Shown here piece by piece: positions 10,691-22,800 of a stretch of DNA of 64,000 bases. The translations under genes were made by a program, and so were the position numbers. The stretch is from positions 4,712,001-4,776,000 of the forward strand of contig CANUEZ040000183.1 of the NCBI GenBank assembly GCA_948099385.1. The letters are read 5' to 3'. Origin of the DNA: Fasciola hepatica. Taxonomy: Eukaryota; Platyhelminthes; Trematoda; Plagiorchiida; Fasciolidae. The first letter of the stretch is position 1; each line of letters opens with the position of its first letter. The notes beneath the pieces were generated by a model. The model had not been told where the DNA came from. It was given only the letters and a program-made list of their open reading frames with translations, and ran no database searches.

Positions 10691-11384
10691 TGTTGCCTCC
10701 ACCCCAAGGCATGTCCGACAACGAAACGAGACAAATGATCATCGAGGTGCACAAGGTGGGAGGTGGGTTGAGGTAGCCAAATCTCGCACTGCACTGCGTA
10801 GCATCGACTTATTAGCTACAGGTCACGCATGTTGCGGTGCAAATTAGCAAAAAGGTGTTCTGTAGTGAGCACTGTTGCAACCCTGTTGACAAGTAATTGT
10901 ATCGCATGAACTTGGTTCCAATCTTGCATCGCACGCCTTATCGCGAATGTCCCAAAGAAGACAGACAGACCACTTTTGCGGTCGAAGTTCGGGCTTTTCT
11001 GTCGTTAAGTGGACATTGGTGATCGTCTAGTACTCACTGACGATCATTTGGTGGGTACTGACGATTATTTGGGAATCACAGCCGATGGAACAGCAACCAA
11101 AGCTTCCCTACACACCCATACCGCGCGAGGGCACATCACATGTAAGGCTTCCGTCGTAGTTACGGAGCGTGACAGGCTTGTGCGACTCAATAACTTGCGT
11201 ACGCAGTGACTACAAAGCGAAATCTCCAGATTGATTAAAAAGCATCACGTGAATCATCAAAAAGGAAAACAGACTTGCATATCCAGTTAAATTTACGAGG
11301 GTTCAATAAAATTGAAGGGGGCAAAATCCAATCCACTGTTGCCTTGCCTACTCAGATCGCCAACCCCCACCTATTTTTTGAAGG
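10691..11384. other. unassigned interspersed DNA
   Basis: No recognised domain. The T-rich and G-rich words near 11295-11380 may belong to the end of the following PLE fragment, but I could not confirm this. Confidence 0.4.
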
Positions 11385-11937
11385 TTCAACCTTATAGAAC
11401 GCTATGACCCGGATCAATCCGATGACGAAAGATCACAAGGTGTTTCGCGATCGATGAAGCCGGGTTTCTAGTCATCGTCTGTTGTCCGGGTGGAGGACGA
11501 CTCATCCACTGCACTAACCACTTCGGTACATGCTCCCCCATTCTTTGACTGAGGCAACGATCCGTTTTGCCCACGTAGGTGTCACCGCAGCTGCAGGTGA
11601 ACTGATAAATGATGTGAGAGGCATTCAGGTTCGCGACACTGTTTGAATGTGCTTGGAGGTTTAGTCGTTTGGTGGTTTGCGAAATCTGCAATTCAGCCGC
11701 CAAGTAGGTGTGCTTTAGCACACACTTTAGATTTTGGCTAATACGACTGAACAGATGATCCCCTTTAAATGGCAACGCTAGAGTAACTCGTTTCTTCTCG
11801 ACCGTGTCGACTCTTACGGTCTTAGGCCTTTCTCTTTTGTGGATCTCAATGAACTTATCCGAGTATCGATTGGCACAAAGAGTTTGGGATAAGAACTCTT
11901 CTCCTTTTTTCAGTTGGTCTACACTGAAAAAGGAAGT
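11385..11937 (-). pseudogene. Penelope-like element, post-RT linker and GIY-YIG endonuclease fragment
   Basis: Read on the minus strand from 11937, the frame gives a PLE stretch after the RT palm: KKGEEFLSQTLCANRYSDKF, TVEKKRVTLALPFKGDHLF, then the endonuclease start QFTCSCGDTYVGKTDRCLSQ (CxC pair plus a GIY-YIG-type TYVGKT). It continues for about 70 residues to a stop at 11392. The RT is absent (5' truncation) and the C-terminus is incomplete compared with the 35.9-kb element. The sequence differs clearly from that copy, so it is a separate PLE subfamily. Its first part is duplicated in inverted orientation immediately to the right. Confidence 0.85.
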
Positions 11938-12132
11938 GTTGCCATTTAAAGGGGATCATCTGTTCAATCGGATTAGCCAAAATCTAGAGTGTGTGCTAAA
12001 GCACACCTACTTGGCGGCTGAATTGCAGATTTCGCAAACCACCAAACGACTAAACCTCCAAGCACATTCAAACAGTGTCGCGAACCTGAATGCCTCTCAC
12101 ATCATTTATCAGTTCACCTGCAGCTGCGGTGA
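11938..12132 (+). repeat. inverted 195-bp copy of PLE linker/endonuclease start
   Basis: This 195-bp block is the reverse complement of 11582-11776, with equal arm lengths and three mismatches noticed. It encodes LPFKGDHLFNRISQ through FTCSCGD on the + strand, then breaks off inside the GIY-YIG motif. The 161 bp between the arms is itself PLE coding on the minus strand, so the structure is one fragment plus a partial inverted duplicate, not a simple palindrome. Confidence 0.85.
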
Positions 12133-12829
12133 TGTTTTGATGAACTGGATCAAGGGGACCCAATGTTTCAAAGAACGTTATGAATCAGATCCTTACACAA
12201 GGCTACGAAGCCTCGTGACGGGGAACGAAACCTCACACGTGATGTGCCAATGCGCATTTCGTGTATTGGAAGGGTTTGGCTACTGCACCCTAGGCCGAGA
12301 TCCCTACATAACCGTCAGCGCCGACTAAACGATCGTCAGAGGCTACTAAAAGACAGGAAAACCTATAGAATAGGCACAAGTCATCTAAGATGCCAAACTG
12401 GGTAAACTGGAGGCCTCATCTTTGTTCTAACGAACTCAAAAAACGGGCCAAAACCCAATGAGATCAACTGACCCATCCATAGCTAAGAACACTAATTCTT
12501 CCGGATCCATGAGACTTGACTGATGTGGAACAACTGCATAAAAGTCAGAAAATCAAGTGTCCAAAGTTAGGAGTAGTCGTGTAAGGTTAACAAGTAAAGT
12601 TGCTAAACTTTGAACTGCGAAATATAGAACTGTCAGATTTCCATAATTAGTATCCTGCGTGGCTTTCAAACTTGACCGTGCTGTCCGCAACACCTCCGGA
12701 CTATATTACTAAATCATCACTCCATGCGAGCTGTCACGGAAACGCTGAACTATTAGCCACATGCATATTTTTGTACCATATACGAGTGATTTCATCAGTT
12801 TTTTGAACCAACATTAAGATCAAAACAAG
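12133..12829. other. unassigned DNA
   Basis: The + strand frame from the PLE arm runs on to 12328 into sequence with no PLE resemblance (VMCQCAFRVLEGFGYC), so this part of the ORF is a chimera. No domain was recognised after it. Confidence 0.45.
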
Positions 12830-15240
12830 TAATTTTTTTATTTTTTATTCGAAGAAAGAGCTGTTCGTGAAGCTTGGCATTCGAAGCAGTGTACAACAAC
12901 GACCGGATAGAATGTAAAGCACCTAGCAGCGCAGACTCCCAGTGGGATACAGCAAGACCCTTCGATTGTAACGAGTTATGGCTTTCCAGATGGTTCCGTT
13001 CATTCTTTCAACTTGTCTGTTTCCTTGCGGATTATATGGCGTAGTCCTACTAATTGCAATCCCTTTCTCGGCAAGGATTGATCGAAGTTCTTCAGACACG
13101 AACGAGGCGCCACGATCAGAATGTATCTAGAGTGGCAAGCCGAACAATGCGAATAACTGACAATCGCAGACATGCAAACAAAGGAAAACGGAAATCGGGA
13201 GTACTCATTGACAATAGTTAACATATTTCCTCTGTGATGAAGAAGGTAAAGGTCTCTTGAAATCCATGTTGAGCCTTTCGAACGGGTAAATCGTGGTGAC
13301 GTTAATTCATGTGGCATTGACTTTCGCTCGTGATTCATTCCAACCACATTCGCATTGCACTCGCACGTACGATGCCTATCTGTATCATCCTCTGGTTTGT
13401 TCGTCTCTGCCAATCACACGCAGTTAGCTAGGTGTGTAACTAATATCGATTACCCACTTTCGGCCGATCGACACATGCTTACGCATGCGCTTGCCGAACA
13501 ATGATCCGGAATGAAAGTTCTGCCGTACATACGTAATTTTGTTCCGTTTGCTCTCCTGGACACAACACAAATAGTCTCGATAAAAATAACTGATGGTTTG
13601 GGAAATCTGAGGTTCAACTCGGAACAGACAGTACAACGAGATGTCATAAGTCTTCTCATCTACAGACAACGGTAGATTTCTTGAGCGAATGAAATGTAAC
13701 ATTCTGCTAACACCATGGTGGTACAAGGAATCGTGCAGCTTCTGAAGACTCGAGGCTTGTGCGCATGATGCACATATGATGCAGAACAAACGCGTGATAG
13801 CGTTGGCGGCTACGTTGTCTTTCTTCTGTCTGCACATGGTGTAAAAAGTGTAGCAGGGAAGTTCGACACACCATCGCTGGATTTCATCGTTTTTTATTTT
13901 GCTTGTATGAGTAGGACTGGACACGAAAGACACTGATTTTTGGATCTATGATAATGGTAAACCTAGACCCAGTAAGATAGTGACACCATTTTCTTACCGA
14001 TCCAACAATAGCATGGGCTTCTTTCTCAATCACCTATTGGTATCACTCACTAGGTCCAAGAAAAGGCAAATGGTCGTCCATTTTGTGTCAGAGTTGCCGC
14101 GACAGCAGCGTCAGAAGCATCCGTCTCCACAACAAGAGGAATGGTTTCGTCGACAGTTACGACAACAGACTGCCTGATTCCTTCTAACGAATCACAGACG
14201 GTTGGAAGGGGAGGAAAACAACGATTATGGACAAGGGGGCGGATTTTGTTTGAAAAATGTGAGTTTTGCATTGGCGACCGAGTAGCGGCGCGATTCGGTT
14301 ACGATTGGCTTACAGTCGGAAGTATTTTCACTGAACAGGGAAGAAGTAGCATCAACGGCTAGCAAACCATACATAGAAAATGGAAGTTTTATTCCAGAGG
14401 ACCGGATTACAACTGATTGATACATTTCGAGAAAATCGTGTCCTAGAAGACTATCGGAGCAAACAGTTGTGAGTAGGGATAGTTTGACGTTTATGAACTG
14501 GCACATTTTATGTTGCACAGTACCGGAATAATGGCCATTAGTGAAACTCGTCAGATGCGTGTTCGCCATAGAGATTTTGTTACCAGATTGTTTTACCTGC
14601 TAATTAAATTGCTTGACAACAGATGCAATTATATGGCTCTCATAACTTCCCGTGTAGATCAGGGTCTTCAGCAAAATGTTGTTGATGAAAACATCGGCTA
14701 CAGCATGAAAGAGACTGTTGGGTGACGGAGTGAGAGTTACTGGTGACAGGCAGTTCCGGACCGAAGACGCGGTGTTCCTAGAAGAACGACATACCTTCTG
14801 GTAATGACTCTTCTCACCACAGCCCTTGCAAATCACCTCACGGAAAGGATACCGTGACCTAGTGTATCTGCCAAATTCACAGAAAAAACACTTGCTACGG
14901 CCCGAATTAGTAGATGCAGAAGTACCAACATATGCAGTGGGAATAGATGATCTGTGGGCTGTTTATTCTAACTCTGATGAATTGTTTGTAGAAGCCGTAA
15001 AAACACCTTCCGTTTTGTACAATCGTGAACAATGCTGGGTTATCTCGCGATCGCGGTCGTTCGAACGCCGTTTGCAGATAAAGTGAAATGTTTTCAGGGG
15101 CCGCTGTCGTATCATCTGAGACTGGAGTCCAGTGATGAAAGCATCTCCGATTGCATGTTGATTTTTCTCCGCCCTTACAGTTTGAAATTCCAGTCTTAAG
15201 CTAATGACTTTAATTTTTCAAGGATTGATGTAGATTTTCG
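12830..15240 (-). mobile_element. Ty3/gypsy LTR retrotransposon remnant lacking RT core
   Basis: The minus strand reads, in order: gag end (about 15225-14940; DAFITGLQSQMIRQRPL), two zinc-knuckle-like clusters (CFFCEFGRYTRSRYPF then CKGCGEKSHYQKVC, about 14905-14800), protease (LIYTGSYESHI where D-T/S-G is expected, and LLGHDFLEMYQSVVI), a pre-RT linker, then RNase H (VETDASDAAVAATLTQNGRP, about 14115). Next come the integrase zinc domain (LHDSLYHHGVSRMLHFIRS, about 13735) and integrase core pieces (TIVNEYSRFPFSFV; SRTTPYNPQGNRQVERMNG, about 13040). The RT core between protease and RNase H is missing: the linker jumps straight to the last RT residues near 14250. Stops and frameshifts abound and no LTRs were found. 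The unusual first knuckle recalls CsRn1-type gag of flatworms (inference). Confidence 0.85.
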
Positions 15241-15296
15241 CCCGTTTTTTGTCGACATGTAGCCAACATGTGGTGAGTAACAATCTCGTTCCTTGG

Positions 15297-15298
<2 letters not shown>

Positions 15299-15379
<81 letters not shown>
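15299..15379. repeat. (AT)n microsatellite
   Basis: About 80 bases of alternating AT, the longest in the window, directly followed by family R1. Confidence 0.95.
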
Positions 15380-15381
<2 letters not shown>

Positions 15382-15562
15382 CTAGGATCTAGTTTGAATC
15401 GCCTGGAGTGTGAATGGATACTCTTCATTGAAGAGCCCAGAAATGAATCACTACTGTGATTTCTCATAGTTATTCGTGTCTGGGTCACTGCTAACCCAAC
15501 GAACAACGAGGCTGCATGTGCAAGCGCTCATAGTGATAGTAAGTAATATGTAAACGTGTGGA
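15380..15562 (+). repeat. R1, copy 2, left arm
   Basis: CACTAGGATCTAGTTTGAAT, then GAGTGTGAATGGATACTC, GTGATTTCTCATAGTTATTC, GGGTCACTGCTAACCCAACG and AGTAAGTAATATGTAAACG follow the order of copy 1 (9402-9590). The copy ends abruptly at about 15562, where an inverted R1 unit begins. Confidence 0.75.
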
Positions 15563-15760
15563 CACACTCCAAACGATTCAAATTAGATCCTAGTGAACAT
15601 ATAACATCGGAAAATACAAGTATGAGGACGAGTGGGCAGAGGAGTACCGGGTACGCATACCTGAGCGGAAATAACCGCGAAACCGGTCGTGTGCTTCCGG
15701 GGAAATTTTGTCCACACGTTTACATACTACTTACTATCATGGCAGCCTCATAATTCGCGT
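15563..15760 (-). repeat. R1, copy 3, inverted arm
   Basis: Read as reverse complement, 15760-15563 gives the R1 3' part (ATAGTAAGTAGTATGTAAAC, GGAAGCACACGACCGGTTTC, CGGTTATTTCCGC, AGGTATGCGTACCCGG). After about 40 bases the R1 start word CACTAGGATCTAATTTGAAT follows. So a 3' end of R1 is followed by a new R1 start, as in a head-to-tail tandem, and the whole is inverted against the left arm. Confidence 0.7.
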
Positions 15761-16139
15761 ACCCCCTGATATAATCATACACGTTGGGAAACACACAGTC
15801 TGTGAGAGTTCTGAGTTTCTTGGGATTGAATGACTCGATACTGTCCAGAAAGTAAGTAAACATACCCACCTAGTAAACCCATTGCAGTTGGAGAATTTGG
15901 ATCATCATAAAGCTTTCGGGAAGCAGAGTTGGATCTATTTGTTTGTCGAATGACTGCTCTGCACTGCGACGATTGAATACCTCGGTTGTTTGCTAAATAA
16001 ACTAGAATAGCGTCACAACGTTCAGAATGGGAGTCAAGGACCTAAAAATTAGGCTTCATTCAACAAACAACTAAAGTGTGCAATCTGTAAGGCGAATAGA
16101 GAAGCGCTAGGATGACAAGCCAACCAGATAGTCCTAAAA
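15761..16139. other. unassigned DNA upstream of a LINE
   Basis: No domain was recognised. It may hold the 5' UTR of the LINE that starts near 16140. Confidence 0.4.
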
Positions 16140-18330
16140 TAGTGTTTACCAATTATCATAAGCTTCAACGTTCGATCACTGCTTGAAAAACTAAAGAATT
16201 GACTGGTTTTGTCCATCATCAGAAGTATAGTCATCTGGGTGTCATTTTCCTGCAAGAAACCTGGCGCCACACTGACACTGATGATGAAACATCATACTGG
16301 GTAATTTTGCTACCTTTCGCGTCGACCGCCCGGCTCTGTACCGTAAGCATGGTGGAGGCGTCATCACTTTTATTACTGAACGATGGTGTAAAAGGACGAA
16401 ATATATTTCTACGCATTCCACAGCTCACGTCCGTGCTTCTGTTCTAGAGTGCAAACCAAAACACCTAAGTCATTACACTCCCATAATTTTGTTAACATAA
16501 ATTTCCCCAACTTGTCCTATCTCTGAGCATGATGAATTCCCTGGTATTGCCTCTACAAAACTACTGGACTTCATTGATTCTTACCTGTGTTGTCTGTGGT
16601 GACTTTAGCAGATTTAACATGAGATTCCTTACATCCCTCAACATGACCAATATTGTCCTCTTCCCCACGAAACTCCACGCCGCGTTCGATCTTTGTCTCG
16701 TTAATAAGCTAGACTCGTTTCATGTTGCCTGCCGTCCGTAGAGATATAGTTGATAACTCTAACCTAGGTATATTTTCTCACTCAAGCCCATCATTGTTTT
16801 GTGAACATTTAACCGAGCACCTTAAATTCTACTTCAATGTTAGATGCCCCAAGGAAACTTTATACATTCAACCTAACAGTGACTATTCTCAGCCAAAGCG
16901 ATGGCGTTGTATGAAGAAGCGTAGCTTCCAGGTCTCAGACCGCGATATAGTAAGTACTCTAACAAAACCCATCAAAATTGAGCTTCGAAGACTGAACGCC
17001 CTGTGAGTTCAATCACTAACCATCGGCAGAAATTTCGGGGATACATGGAAGTCGATCTTTCATCTAAGAGGTGCTAACTATCGTAAGCAGTCACCCTTAG
17101 CAGACGTTCATAAACTCAATCGTCGTTTCACTACTGGTTCAAACTGACCGGTCATACCAAACAACAATGCTGACTTCCACCAGAACCTTACCATACGGGG
17201 TACCATATTCTTGGACACATACAAATAGCCCACTCATCTTCATGCACATAACGCATGCGGCCCAGACTGCCTACAACCGAAACTGTTGAAGGAATGCGTG
17301 AACGAAGTACCCGTATTTTCTGGTCTCTTTAGCCTATGCTTGAAAAGTGATATTATTCCCCATTGTTGGAAAGCAGTTTCTATCACTCCAATACCTTGAA
17401 AGGGTACATCCAAACTACACGCAACAGCTCGTAGATCGATGGCTTTTAAAGTGTTTTAAAAGATTATACTGAAAAGACTATCTACCCAGATCAATGTATT
17501 GAACTCCAAGCAATTTGCATCCCGCCGATCATGCTGAACTTTCGGCGCCCCGGCCTCTCTCATCCAGTCTAATTTGTCATTTATTTATCGCAAAAGTCAA
17601 GCAGTCAAGGTCTGTTTCTTTAATTATAGTGACGCGTTTAACTACGTTGACAGAGCAAACTTATTACAAGTACTTATTGACTTTGGAGTTACTGTTTATG
17701 ACATTATTCTTTTGTCTAACTACTTTTCCATCGACAACAATTTACACGAAACTGCCTTTACACAAAGCGTCCTCCAGGGTGTCGTTCTATCGCCGTTTTT
17801 GTTTTCTGCTTACATATTATCCATGTCCGCTTAGGACGATTGTCTCCTCATTAAACACGCCCATGATGTGATCTTCGGAATCAACTGGTCTTCAGGTTGA
17901 AATCTCAGGATGAATCCCTCAAAGCTCTCTGATATTCTCCATAAAAACCAATGAATACTCCAATCCAATGGTACCCAATCGAGACTGTCATCAATGGCGA
18001 ACCCATACAGAACACCCTCCGTCAGGTACCTCGATGTGATCACCAGCCAATAACATACTTGGAAAAAATCATGTTGCGGCAGTCTTCTTGAAGGTTCGAC
18101 GACTAACTGTACTTGATACGACTCACGTCATAATCTAGCCCCGATTCATCTAATAAGAGGCACGGTATTTTCTTGCACCCTTCCGTACAGAGGCTCTGGC
18201 TCTATACTTCCCTCGTCATATTTTCACAGACTGCTTGCGAAAGATTCTAAAGTTATCGTCAGGCCACTTAAACATGTGTCTCGACATTGTGGCATCATTT
18301 ATGGCCTGCCCATCCACTTAATCACAAACC
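16140..18330 (+). pseudogene. non-LTR retrotransposon with endonuclease and RT, decayed (jockey/CR1 superfamily)
   Basis: An APE-type endonuclease region starts near 16145; GVIFLQETWRHTD (about 16235) is the QETW active-site block and CVVCGDFSRFNMRFL (about 16590) the GDFN block. The RT follows: WKAVSITPIP (about 17370), FFNYSDAFNYVDRANLL (about 17610; first catalytic Asp block), SVLQGVVLSPFLFSAYI (about 17770; GxPQGxxLSP block) and then HAHDVIFG (about 17860) in place of the ADD motif. A block after the palm, SVRYLDVIT (about 18020), and RGTVFSCTLPYRGSGS-type sequence run to about 18330. Many stops and several frameshifts show that it is old. The length (about 2.2 kb) implies internal losses. 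Confidence 0.8.
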
Positions 18331-18394
18331 AACATGACGAGGTTTGCGGTCATGGGATGGCGGCTCAGCGTTGGTAGACAGCCGAGTCTCGTCC

Positions 18395-18482
18395 GGTACC
18401 GAGCCCAAGGCTTGACACTCAAGAATCACGAGCATCAACATAGCCGATCGGTGGCGTGGATCGATAGAGTGAGAGATGAACT

Positions 18483-18485
<3 letters not shown>
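18395..18485 (+). repeat. dispersed repeat family R2, copy 1
   Basis: CGAGCCCAAGGCTTGACA, AATCACGAGCATCA, TAGCCGATCGGTGGCGTGG and ATCGATAGAGTGAGAGATGA match the reverse complement of 34345-34432 in order. The copy ends at a (TA)n tract, which replaces the rest of R2. Confidence 0.7.

Positions 18486-18536
<51 letters not shown>
18486..18536. repeat. (TA)n microsatellite
   Basis: About 51 bases of alternating TA, placed where R2 copies elsewhere continue with TTATGTCAAGCGG. Confidence 0.95.
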
Positions 18537-18539
<3 letters not shown>

Positions 18540-19429
18540 TGCTTCATGTGAATAATGCAAGATTGTTCTTGAGCAAAGCGTTCTTCTTCGCTTTAGTGAG
18601 ACATCAGAACACAAGGGGTCTGAATTTCTCTCGTAATACCTTGAGTGACAGCAACCACAACCTTCATTCTGGTCCTAGCACTCGCACACCGATATCTGCC
18701 ACTCGATCCCAGTACAAACGTGTTTGCCCGCGCTAGAGCTTCAGTAGCCCTTTACTACATCGCTCATTTCCTAACCAACCCATATTTTTCCGCCACCGAT
18801 TTTCTTAGCTCGTTTGATTAAACTTGCTTTGTCCCTATTGCTGTTTTTACTGATGACTTTTGCAGTGCAATGGTTATGTAGCACCTGAATATTCCACCCT
18901 AGGGTGCTCAAAGCATACAGTTGACTCGACTTGAGGCCAGTTACAAATCCAAAGACGAGATTCCTATAAAAACCGACGGGTACAAGGATCACCGTCTTTG
19001 CACTAACGACGTCACCTCGACTGGTGATGAAATATCTCTGATATAAATGCCAATCTCAGCGACCGGGAACTCATGAAAACCACCAACGTGAACCGCAAAC
19101 AACACCAATATTCAAAACCGTGGTGAATATCGTTCCCCATTTCGTAGACTGCCTAGATTGTGTGATGGACCTGAGCCAACACACTCATTCGTGTCTTTAT
19201 TTCAGAGATATTCCAATGAACAGCTGAAACCGCCGTACATTTTGAGCTATAAATTTGTTCCACAATTCCATAACTTATGCGAAATATGCATTCATGTATT
19301 TTGCTTTACAGTAGCACTAAAGCCCATTTGCTAACTGATTGAGGCCTGCTGTTACACCACCACTCCCACTTTTCTGTGAACATTGAACCGAATGTTGATC
19401 CATGACACACGTATTATTCAAGCTCGGCT
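18537..19429. other. unassigned interspersed DNA
   Basis: No domain, RNA gene or confident repeat seen. It ends at TTCAGTTCAGTT (19436), the tail of the following minus-strand LINE fragment. Confidence 0.4.
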
Positions 19430-19810
19430 AACTGTTCAGTTCAGTTCGGTGCAGATCGAACAACCACTAAGCATGTATCAGCTGAAGCTGTACTGTTTGG
19501 TACCTCACCATACAGATTTGAAGTCAAAGCCGAACCAATAAAGAACATGACAAACATAACGAGAAGGCTACAGATAACAGTATCAGATAGATGAAGAAAG
19601 TGGGCCAAAGAAAGAGTCTCATTGATCATAAATAGATATTTATATACTGCAATGGTTATACCCACTGAGTAGGTGGATCTCTGGGGTCCCATCCAATCAG
19701 ATGTTCCATATCCTCCTTCTACGTCATGGGCCGGACGTTCTTATTATTCTCCTTCTCGAACACTGCCCATTTTAGCGAACATGACATGTCGAATAAACGC
19801 AAATGGAGAC
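19430..19810 (-). pseudogene. RTE-type LINE 3' end fragment
   Basis: On the minus strand this holds the last C-terminal block (WDPRDPPTQ-like near 19690) and the 3' UTR, ending leftwards in the tail ACTGAACTGAAC (complement of 19436-19447). The + strand words GATGAAGAAAG, CCACTGAGTAGGTGGATCTC and TTCTACGTCATGGGCCGGA have counterparts at 51508, 51752 and 51840 in the better-preserved minus-strand LINE. Coding is fully decayed. Confidence 0.65.
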
Positions 19811-22800
19811 ATGGGCAAAATCGAATCATGATTCATCTTATAACGAACAGAACTTTATGCAACTCCAATAGCCAAAATCGATAAGCATTAGCTGTTAAAA
19901 ACAGTCCATTCTCAATAACTAGGACTGAGCATAAATTACACGGTCGATAGAGACTGAGCAGAAACACACTGACCATATAAATAATACATATGTGCCTTAG
20001 GCTCTACGTATTTCGTGTGCCCCGAAATTCAGAGCATACAAAGCGGATCCATGCATGACAACACGGACATCGGAACGCAAACGAAATACTCAAATGATTG
20101 CAAAAAGATATTTGGACCATGCCCTCACCGAAATGCACTTTGAAACTAGTTCAATCAACTTCGGCATTCTATCCAAATGAGCTAGATCGTAGCACCGCCG
20201 CTTGCACCATCACCACCACCATCAACAGCAACCCAGGAGGTTGGTCAGATGCACCAACCTGTTACGTGTTCACGATCCGACCATGAGAACACCGTAAACT
20301 GCACCCTACCGCCCGTGAACTACAAAGCGTGGTGAAAACGAAAAAAAAATCTCAGTGTGAATGATAATGAGATACACATGTGCTCGTGCTCAACAGATTC
20401 TTACTGTTCATGATTTACAGGATGACTCCCCGTACCACACTATATCTCAACGTACCCGTGAAAACCACTGAAGTAACGTGCAACGCTGATCCAACAGGTA
20501 TGTTCGAAATGCTCAGTGGGGCATAGTTACCCCAGTACTGTCTCGCCCGTGGAGTATTCGACCCGCACAGTCGTAAACCAAATTCAGTCGACCAATCAAC
20601 GTTATCTTATTAGACAATGAATTGGAACGATTCATTAATAGAAGTGATTTCACACGTATGCATGACTGTAGAGGAAGAATCATGTAGTTATGAGAAGGTA
20701 AACTATAGGAATAGCAGTCGTGTTTATTGAACCAGACAATTCAAAATGACACGCCTTCACGCATGCACTCCAGCACCCGATCGATCGTCATGCGATCGCG
20801 CACTTCAGCAACTTTTTTAATCGTGTGCTTTTGAGTTTTGAAGTAAATCTTATGCGCACCATTCTTGCTACTTTGGATTGACCACACCGACCGACGCCTT
20901 GGTCGAATAATTGAATGATCTTGGCCCTAAGAGTTGAATTGATGAACTCTAAAGAGTACTAGCGTTTCGGCTACCATTGTGAATGGAACAACACAGTAAT
21001 CCCCCCTCCCCTCCGGATTACAACAACCACCCTGCAAGAAACGCATTTGCTGTTCACGAAGCCTATTTCTATAGGAAACTTTTCACCAAACGATAAACCC
21101 TCCAGAACCGATGGGGAAACATTTCCTCTAGAATTTCACCGCACAACAAGAAACATTTTCTGATAGGTGGCTGTTAATCATGATGTTAGTAAGACGTTTT
21201 TGTATCAATTTCCGAGTATCATTGAGATCACGCATCGTAATGTCACGCGTTTTGCTAACGAATCGTACTCAGTTGGTATCAGGGTTATCAAGTCGACATA
21301 AGTCTGCAACGACGATTCAGTCGGATTCGTGTAGCCGTACTTGCATCATGGGTCCACTAGGCCCGAACCGTTACCCATGATTCGAAAAACGGAAGGAATC
21401 CAATTGAGTGCATCTAGAGAAAGTAATTGAGATAGTGCAGAAGTAACAGATGTCAACCATTTTCAGATACGATGCAGCCTACAAAGGCGGACCTACTCAA
21501 ACGACAACGACAAAAAGATACGAATTCAGGATAAAATAATGTTATCACCCCAGCCCGGGAGTATCTTCACCTCGAAGAGAAAATATTCCATGGATTTGTA
21601 ACATCCAATCTGTATGTGATTATGATGCAGCTCGATTAAAGAGATGCTGCACTAATTATATCCCCTATTCTGTAACGAAAGAAGCTAGGTCTTAAGATGT
21701 TATCCACAACTTTCACAAGTTAGACACGGCGTGGATGTTACTACTTTAATTGTACGAAAACGTTTCGATAATAAAAGATGAGAATGTTGGATAATAAAAG
21801 ATTTTTACGGTTGTTTATTTTTTAGAATGAGACACAAAACGTATGCTTTTACTAAAAACCACTTCACAAATGACACTAGTTGCGACTGCTTTTGACCATC
21901 TCCCTCTCCCAGCAAGACACAGTTTCAGCGATCTCGATTGTTGTTTCTTGCTGAGGAAGGGATTAATATAGTTGATTGCGCACTCCTACATCACCGAAGT
22001 TTGAACCCATTCAGATTCAGACGCAGTAGTTAGCAACTGATACTAATCGATTACTGCCGATCATAATGCGAAAAAATTGAGAAGCCGTAGATGCGCTGAA
22101 GTGCGAAATCAGTTGTTCCGGCCTATTCACGGTAGTAATTTGTGACTCAGCTATTTCAACACACAACCAGACCACCCTCCATATTCACGAGAGGCTGAGC
22201 GTGACTCACGGGTCGTTCGTTAACATCACGACTTTGCACATTCTGGCGAACGTGTTGACCTGAAATTTCACTTGTGAATAGACCAGAGTTCGAACATGGT
22301 CGTCAAGCACACGGCTTACCCCCACCTCCCCCACCCCGTCCTACTAAATCAAATACAAATACATTTATTTGCATAAATTACTCGTGGTTCTTGATGCTAA
22401 TGATTCACAATTACAATAGAATCTCAAATTAGCGAGAACCGTCTACTTTTCAGTGCATGATCAGAACTGTTTACATGGTTCTTTAAATAAGAACTTTGAC
22501 AGTCCAAAACTACCAGCAGTATCAAAGCAATATGTGTACCAGTGGAGATCGAAGGAAACCAAAGGTGAATGAATGAACGTAGTACAAACCAACAGCAGCA
22601 TGCAGCTGAGACTGTGTATGTGCGTGTCTGTGTATCGACGTAACTGGGGTTAGTATGCCGACAAACGGGTAACTGTGAGCCGCGGGTTGGAAGTGGTTAT
22701 AGGACAACTAACTTTAAAGAAAAAACCATATAACAAATAAGCGTACGACAAACATAAGCTTTCAATATTGACATGTATTAAAGATAACATTGAGAAGTTT

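Noticed and set aside
12133..12328. C-terminal extension of the PLE endonuclease
   Set aside because: After SCGD the sequence no longer resembles any GIY-YIG or PLE region; the frame simply continues into unrelated DNA.
15299..15506. ORFs ending in long Tyr-Ile repeats (also at 18334, 18476, 23462, 23563 and 23588)
   Set aside because: They are translations of alternating TA tracts and carry no evidence of coding.
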